Both the position numbers and the translations under genes were made by a program. Under the pieces are notes generated by a model. It did no database searches, was not told the origin of the DNA, and saw nothing but the letters and a program-made list of their open reading frames with translations. From an uncultured Chloroflexota bacterium (GTDB lineage: Bacteria; Chloroflexota; Anaerolineae; Aggregatilineales; Phototrophicaceae), in NCBI GenBank assembly GCA_937974245.1, contig CALJKV010000110.1, positions 124,001 to 188,000 on the forward strand: a DNA stretch of 64,000 nucleotides. The letters are read 5' to 3'. Positions 59,450 to 64,000 of this stretch are shown one piece after another; the first letter of the stretch is position 1; each line of letters starts with the position of its first letter.

Positions 59450-60766
59450 ATGCGTAAACAATATTTTACTTTATTGGTGTTCGTTGCAGTATTGTCGTTC
59501 ACCAGTTTTTCGCTGGTCGGTGCCCAGGATCCGGTGCAAATCAGCTTCTGGCACGCGATGAGCGGTGGCCGGGGTGATGTCGTGCAGGGGTTAGTCGACT
59601 CCTTCAACGCCGCCAACCCGGACGTGCAGATCGTGGCTGAATTCACCGGGAGCTATGCTGACACATTGACGAAAGCACTCGCGGCTGTCCGCGCTGGCGA
59701 ACCCCCGCACATGGTCCAGGTTTACGAAGTGGGGACGCGCTCCATGCTTGACTCCGGCGCGATTGTGCCAATTGCGGAAGTCAGCGGCGGTGAATTTGAC
59801 CCCTCACTGTTTGTCGCGCCTATCGTGAATTACTACTCGGTAGGGAACCAGCTGTCCTGTATGCCGTTCAACAGCTCTACCGCCATGCTGTACTACAATA
59901 AGGACGTCTTTGCTGCTGCCGGGTTAGACCCCGAAGTGCCGCCCACCACCTTCAACGAAGTGTATGAAATGGGCAAGCAAATTGTTGAATCCGGCGCTGC
60001 TCCCGGAGGGATTTCCTTTGGCTGGCCGGCCTGGATTATGGAGCAGATGTTTGCCAAGCACGACCAGATGCTGGCGAATGAAGGCAATGGCCGTGATGCA
60101 CTGGCGACTGAAACCTACTTCAACAGTGAATTCGGCGTGCAGGTGCTGACCGAGTGGCAAAAATGGGCACAGGACGGTGTCCTCATCTACGGCGGGCGTG
60201 AATACAGCGCCAACGACCCGTTCCTGGCCGGTGAATTTGCCATGCTGGCACAGAGCACCTCCAGCCTGGGCGGTATTCAGAATAACGCGGCTTTCAACCT
60301 CGGCACAGCCTTCCTGCCGCGCCTGGAAGGCTACGAAGACGCTATCGGCAACAATGTGATCGGTGGCGGATGCCTGTGGACAATGGCCGGGTTCAGTGCA
60401 GAAGAGTACAACGCAATCTGGCGTTTCTATCAATTCCTGGCGCAAGATGAGCAGGCGATCATCTGGCACAAAGGCACGGGCTACTTCCCGGTCACGAATG
60501 CCGCCTTTGACGCGCTGGATGCTGAGGGCTGGTTCACCGAAAACCCGAACTTTCTCACCGCCTTCGACCAGATTCTCAAGGGCGAAAACACGGTAGCGGC
60601 CAGCGGCGTGATCCTCGGTGATTTCGTGACGATCCGCGATATTATTGGGGCGGCTATTGAAGAAGCCGTCGTCAACGGTATGGATCCCCGCGAGGCGCTG
60701 GACGCGGCCAATGAAGAGATTAACCAGCTTCTGGCCGACTATGCGAGTCTGGTTGAATCAGACTGA
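59450..60766 (+). CDS. Glycerol-3-phosphate-type ABC binding protein (UgpB-like)
   Basis: About 438 residues. Signal peptide (MRKQYFTLLVFVAVLSFTSF..., cleavage near SLVGAQ). The mature protein begins VQISFWHAMSGGRGDVVQGL and has VVAEFTGSYADTLTKALAAV and GEPPHMVQVYEVGTRSMLDS, the UgpB pattern for glycerol 3-phosphate or glycerophosphodiester binding. Start ATG 59450, with GGAGG a few bases upstream. It heads an importer operon whose permeases start after a strong hairpin. The UgpC-type ATPase is not here. Confidence 0.87.
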   Translation: MRKQYFTLLVFVAVLSFTSFSLVGAQDPVQISFWHAMSGGRGDVVQGLVDSFNAANPDVQIVAEFTGSYADTLTKALAAVRAGEPPHMVQVYEVGTRSMLDSGAIVPIAEVSGGEFDPSLFVAPIVNYYSVGNQLSCMPFNSSTAMLYYNKDVFAAAGLDPEVPPTTFNEVYEMGKQIVESGAAPGGISFGWPAWIMEQMFAKHDQMLANEGNGRDALATETYFNSEFGVQVLTEWQKWAQDGVLIYGGREYSANDPFLAGEFAMLAQSTSSLGGIQNNAAFNLGTAFLPRLEGYEDAIGNNVIGGGCLWTMAGFSAEEYNAIWRFYQFLAQDEQAIIWHKGTGYFPVTNAAFDALDAEGWFTENPNFLTAFDQILKGENTVAASGVILGDFVTIRDIIGAAIEEAVVNGMDPREALDAANEEINQLLADYASLVESD

Positions 60767-60797
60767 TTTTAGACACATATGATTGAGTAATATGCTA

Positions 60798-60834
60798 TCT
60801 GGCACGGGTGCAACCATCCGTGCCAGACATTTTT
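60798..60834 (+). terminator. Hairpin with T-run between ugpB-like and ugpA-like genes
   Basis: TCTGGCACGG (60798-60807) pairs perfectly with CCGTGCCAGA (60818-60827), followed by CATTTTT. A terminator-like structure ends ten bases before the permease start, as in the first sugar importer. Confidence 0.8.
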
Positions 60835-60844
60835 GGGTAGGCTT

Positions 60845-61729
60845 ATGCGCTCTTTTGTTTTTCCAAATCGGATATTACCGTACTTGCTGATCGCGCCGAG
60901 TGCGATTCTGGTGGTAGTGTTTTTCATCATTCCTGCTCTCCAGAGCTTGCAGCTCAGTTTTTACCGCGTCAATACTTCTACCGGGCGGCAGATTTATGTC
61001 GAGTTCGAGAACTTCACCCGCCTGTTCAATTCTAGGGAATACATCAACTCGCTCACGACAACCGGGATATTTATCCTGGTGGTGGTCGTCTTTGCGCTGG
61101 CGATCAGCCTGCTGCTGGCGGTGGGCGCCAGCCAACCAATCAAGGGGTTTGGTATCTACCGCACGCTGTTGGTCTGGCCGTACGCGCTTTCCCCTGCAAT
61201 TGCCGGGACGATCTGGGCGCTGCTGGCCGACCCTAGTATTGGTGTGCTGACCTATAACCTCGAGCGCCTGGGGATTCACTTCAACCGGCAGACTAACAGT
61301 ACCCATGCCATTATCTTTATCTGTATCGCGGCAATCTGGAAAATCCTGGGGTATAACGTCGTGTTTTTTCTGGCCGGGCTGAGGAACATTCCCCAGGATG
61401 TGATGGAAGCCTCCGCGCTGGATGGCGCGAACGCCTGGACCCGCTTCTGGCGGATGACATTCCCGCTGCTATCGCCCACCACATTTTTCCTGCTGGTGAT
61501 GAACACACTCTATGCCAGTTTTGAAACCTTCGGCCTGATTGACATCACTACCCAGGGCGGGCCGGGGCGGGCGACCAACCTGCTCATCTACAAGCTCTAT
61601 AATGACGGGTTCAAGAATACCACCCTGCTCGGTTCGGCGGCGGCGCAGTCGGTGCTGCTGCTGATCTTTGTGGCTGTTCTGACAGTCATTCAGTTCCGTA
61701 CCGCCGGGAAGAGGACGTTTTACCGATGA
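60845..61729 (+). CDS. Glycerol-3-phosphate-type ABC permease (UgpA-like)
   Basis: About 294 residues, six helices. The N-terminal RILPYLLIAPSAILVVVFF and SLQLSFYRVNTSTGRQIYVE, the EAA loop DVMEASALDGANAWTRFWRM and the GGPGRATNLLIY region match UgpA. ATG 60845 is preferred over a TTG at 60833. It overlaps the next permease by four bases. Confidence 0.88.
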   Translation: MRSFVFPNRILPYLLIAPSAILVVVFFIIPALQSLQLSFYRVNTSTGRQIYVEFENFTRLFNSREYINSLTTTGIFILVVVVFALAISLLLAVGASQPIKGFGIYRTLLVWPYALSPAIAGTIWALLADPSIGVLTYNLERLGIHFNRQTNSTHAIIFICIAAIWKILGYNVVFFLAGLRNIPQDVMEASALDGANAWTRFWRMTFPLLSPTTFFLLVMNTLYASFETFGLIDITTQGGPGRATNLLIYKLYNDGFKNTTLLGSAAAQSVLLLIFVAVLTVIQFRTAGKRTFYR

Positions 61730-62613
61730 ACCACGCGACGACTTCACCGGCAACTGCTTTTTCCAATCACGCCGCACGGCAGGCTTTCCGGCGTCGTGTG
61801 GTGTACCCGGTATTCATGCACGGGCTGATGATTCTTGGCGTGTTTGTTGTGCTGTTCCCGCTGTTATTCGCGATCATTCTCAGCACACAATCCTCTGCGG
61901 ACTGGTTCCAGATTGGCAACCTGGTACCAGGAACTTCAGCGGCACATAATTACACGACGGCCTGGGAACGGGCGAGCATCGGGCGGCTCATGGTGAACAC
62001 CACGATTGTCGCCGTGCTGGTGGCCGGTGGCAAAATCATATTGAGTATGAGCGCATCTTTCGCGCTGATCTACTTTAAAGTACGTGGCAGTGCCTTGATT
62101 ATCGGCCTGATTATGCTGACTCACTTCCTGCCGCTGCCTGTCCGTATTGTCCCCACCTATCAGTTGTTGGCCGACCTGCGCTGGATTGATACTTTCCAGG
62201 GGTTGACCGTGCCATTCTTCGCCAGCGCAACCGGAATTCTGTTATTCCTCCAGTTCTTCCGCACGCTTTCCCCTGATCTGGCGGATGCTGCGCGGGTGGA
62301 TGGGGCAGGGCCGCTTCACTTTCTGTTCCGCATTCTGATTCCGATTTCACGCACCAATATCGGGGCGCTGTTCCTGATTGAATTCATCTACATGTGGAAC
62401 CAGTATTTGTGGCCGCTGCTGGTCGCCAATTCAGTAGATACGCGCCAGGTGCAAATCGGCATCAAGCAGTTGATCGCTACCGATGCCGTGATTGACTGGG
62501 GCGTGCTGATGGCCGGGACGGTGATGGTGATTATTCCGCCGCTGGTGGTGCTATTGGTGCTGCAACGCAGCCTGATGGCCGGGCTAAGTGCCGGTGACGA
62601 GGGGATTCGATGA
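61726..62613 (+). CDS. Glycerol-3-phosphate-type ABC permease (UgpE-like)
   Basis: 295 residues, six helices. It carries the MalG/UgpE EAA-type loop (DLADAARVDGAGPLHFLFRI) and the FVVLFPLLFAIILSTQS start. Partner of the UgpA-like permease. Its last four bases (ATGA) contain the start of the HAD phosphatase gene, so transport and dephosphorylation are translationally coupled. Confidence 0.88.
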   Translation: MNHATTSPATAFSNHAARQAFRRRVVYPVFMHGLMILGVFVVLFPLLFAIILSTQSSADWFQIGNLVPGTSAAHNYTTAWERASIGRLMVNTTIVAVLVAGGKIILSMSASFALIYFKVRGSALIIGLIMLTHFLPLPVRIVPTYQLLADLRWIDTFQGLTVPFFASATGILLFLQFFRTLSPDLADAARVDGAGPLHFLFRILIPISRTNIGALFLIEFIYMWNQYLWPLLVANSVDTRQVQIGIKQLIATDAVIDWGVLMAGTVMVIIPPLVVLLVLQRSLMAGLSAGDEGIR

Positions 62614-63419
62614 CGCGGAGTCTGGCCGAGATACGCGGCTTCCTGCTCGATATGGATGGCACACTCTATCTGAGTGACCATCTGCTGCCCGGCGCACGGG
62701 ACTTTCTCGACTATGCGGCGCAGGCTGGACTCCCGGTACTGTTCCTGACTAACAACTCATCCAAGAACCGGGATGCCTATGTTCGGAAAATAGCGGGGAT
62801 GGGACTCGACATTCCCGCCGAGCAGATTCTGACATCCGGGGAAGCGACGGCGCTCTACCTGCGCGAACAGTCCCCTGGTGCGCAAGTGGCGCTCTTCGGC
62901 ACGCCGGAACTCGAACAGGAATTCGCCGGTTATGGTTTCACGCTGACGACGGATGCGCCGGATGTTGTGGTGCTGGGGTTCGATATGACGCTGGATTATG
63001 CCAAGCTCACCCGGCTCTGCGACCTGGTGCGGGCGGGTCTGCCGTATATTGCTACACACCCCGACTACAACTGCCCGATCAAAGGGGGATTCATCCCCGA
63101 TATTGGCGCGATGATGGCGTTTGTTCAGGCTTCAACCGGGCGCAAGGCGGACGTGATTATCGGCAAACCGAACCGTCACATCCTGGATATGGCGGCGCTG
63201 CGGTTAGGCCTTTCACTGGATGTAGTCGGTATGGTTGGTGACCGGCTGTATACCGATATTGCGATGGGGGCGACTGCGCCGCTGCAAACCATCCTGGTAC
63301 TCAGTGGCGAGACGAAAGCCGAGGACATCTCCGCCAGCCCGTTTCAGCCTGACCATGTGTTCGCCAACCTGGGCGCATTGCAACGGGCGCTCCAAGCGGC
63401 GAAATCGCCGGGCATGTAA
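62610..63419 (+). CDS. HAD-IIA phosphatase coupled to the importer
   Basis: 269 residues, HAD superfamily subfamily IIA (NagD-type). Motif I is FLLDMDGTLYLSDHLL (about 14-29), motif II VLFLTNNSSKN, motif III/IV region MVGDRLYTDIAMGATAPLQT; the cap (about 90-190) is the IIA type, which acts on small phosphate esters such as glycerol 3-phosphate, phosphoglycolate or p-nitrophenyl phosphate. It starts inside the stop of the UgpE-like gene. Context suggests it removes phosphate from the imported compound. Confidence 0.87.
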   Translation: MTRSLAEIRGFLLDMDGTLYLSDHLLPGARDFLDYAAQAGLPVLFLTNNSSKNRDAYVRKIAGMGLDIPAEQILTSGEATALYLREQSPGAQVALFGTPELEQEFAGYGFTLTTDAPDVVVLGFDMTLDYAKLTRLCDLVRAGLPYIATHPDYNCPIKGGFIPDIGAMMAFVQASTGRKADVIIGKPNRHILDMAALRLGLSLDVVGMVGDRLYTDIAMGATAPLQTILVLSGETKAEDISASPFQPDHVFANLGALQRALQAAKSPGM

Positions 63420-63439
63420 ACAGATAATCATCTCATCAC

Positions 63440-63467
63440 ACCGCGTCCCAATTGAGGCGCGGTTTTT
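63440..63467 (+). terminator. Terminator after the phosphatase gene
   Basis: ACCGCG (63440-63445) pairs with CGCGGT (63458-63463), followed by a TTTTT run. Confidence 0.7.
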
Positions 63468-63496
63468 GATTATGGCGACCTGCTCAGCAGTAACGA

Positions 63497-64000
63497 CTAC
63501 TTCGGTTGTACCGCGCCGATCAGTGTTTGTACTGTACCGTCTTCAATATTCACCGCAAGCAGTTCATTATCATCATCAGAGATAAAGCTCTCGCCGCCAT
63601 TAATGACCGCTAATTGGCCGTTCGGTAGCCAGTCAATCGGGAATTTATAGGAGTTCGTTGCGATGGGCGGTGACAGTGGGATGACCACTGGCTCGGCATC
63701 CGGCAGAGAAGCCACGATTATATGATTATCCCTCACGCCGACTAACCCTGAACCATCCGGCAGCCACATCAGATCATACGCTGAATTGCCCGGCAACACT
63801 GTCGCCTCATCACGGGTTTCCATATCAATGAGGATCGTCTGGATGCCCGTATATTCGACGTATCTCGTTGTATCTGGGAGCGCCTCTGTCTCCCAGCCCT
63901 GGATCAGAAGCTGGCTGCGATCCGGTGACAGACTGGTGGTGATCAGGTCGAGATTCGTCCGAAACAATTCGCTCAAACCGCCATGCTCAACATTGATCGT
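63497..64000 (-). CDS. Beta-propeller-like protein, C-terminal part (runs off window)
   Basis: The frame is open through base 64000; about 167 codons are visible, ending at 63497. Repeated short blades (SLSPDRSQLLIQGWE, DLMWLPDGSGLVGVRDNHII, PIDWLPNGQLAVINGGESFI) of the TolB/WD40-like type, with Asp-Gly turns, are seen. Probably an exported or periplasmic scaffold. An apparent TTG at 63976 is not a true start since the frame continues upstream. Confidence 0.65.
   Translation of the reverse strand, partial: TINVEHGGLSELFRTNLDLITTSLSPDRSQLLIQGWETEALPDTTRYVEYTGIQTILIDMETRDEATVLPGNSAYDLMWLPDGSGLVGVRDNHIIVASLPDAEPVVIPLSPPIATNSYKFPIDWLPNGQLAVINGGESFISDDDNELLAVNIEDGTVQTLIGAVQPK

Overview
The window looks like chromosome of a Chloroflexota bacterium, most likely class Anaerolineae. 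The reasons are moderately high GC, many surface proteins with long Thr/Pro linkers between a membrane anchor and a small domain, very acidic membrane proteins with Asp-Trp-Leu type motifs, several sugar-type ABC importers, and a GlmL/MutL-like ATPase set in an operon of unknown membrane proteins. This assignment is inference from protein style; no rRNA gene is present. I see no phage, insertion sequence or CRISPR array.

Layout. 1-0.8 kb: start of a sugar-binding protein gene whose promoter is covered by two LacI-type operators. 0.9-5.6 kb: MarR regulator and a heterodimeric ABC exporter. 5.7-7.7 kb: three unknown membrane or secreted proteins, two of them AT-rich. 7.8-14.8 kb: a flippase, a CAP/LysM surface protein, threonine dehydratase, two methyltransferases, a MerR regulator with a SoxR-like operator, a MazG-like pyrophosphohydrolase and a 31-residue membrane microprotein. 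15.1-20.9 kb: an alpha-glucosidase plus a maltose-type ABC importer. 21-24.6 kb: TSUP permease, esterase, YbaK-type deacylase and an MFS exporter. 24.9-29.9 kb: a 1437-residue hybrid-sensor kinase followed by a double-FHA protein. 30-31.1 kb: Xaa-Pro peptidase. 31.2-32 kb: a gene-poor stretch with a 9-unit 8-bp tandem repeat. 32-33.4 kb: small unknown and Thr/Pro-type proteins. 33.5-38.2 kb: surface glycan cluster (three glycosyltransferases and a flippase). 38.3-40.2 kb: tsaE-tsaB-rimI.

40.3-49.9 kb is the most unusual part: seven tightly packed genes (81-residue protein, two-anchor membrane protein resembling DUF6754, six-helix protein, 1029-residue acidic receptor-like protein with an SH3b domain, another multi-helix protein, GlmL-like ASKHA ATPase, KOW-tailed protein), followed by an Asp/Phe-rich protein ending in an LPDTG sorting-like signal. 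They look like one membrane machine driven or regulated by an actin-fold ATPase. I know of no assigned function.

50-58.2 kb: OppD/OppF ATPases without permeases, a GDP-fucose-synthase-like enzyme, tRNA-Ala with its own promoter and terminator, a 48-residue small protein, a PIN-domain toxin-antitoxin pair, a methyltransferase, CcmA/CcmB and a phosphoesterase. 58.3-63.4 kb: a Thr/Pro lipoprotein, then a glycerol-3-phosphate-type ABC importer translationally coupled to a HAD-IIA phosphatase. 63.5 kb-end: part of a beta-propeller-like protein running off the window.

Both complete sugar-type importers have a strong hairpin with a T-run between the binding-protein gene and the permease genes, a layout that makes more binding protein than permease.
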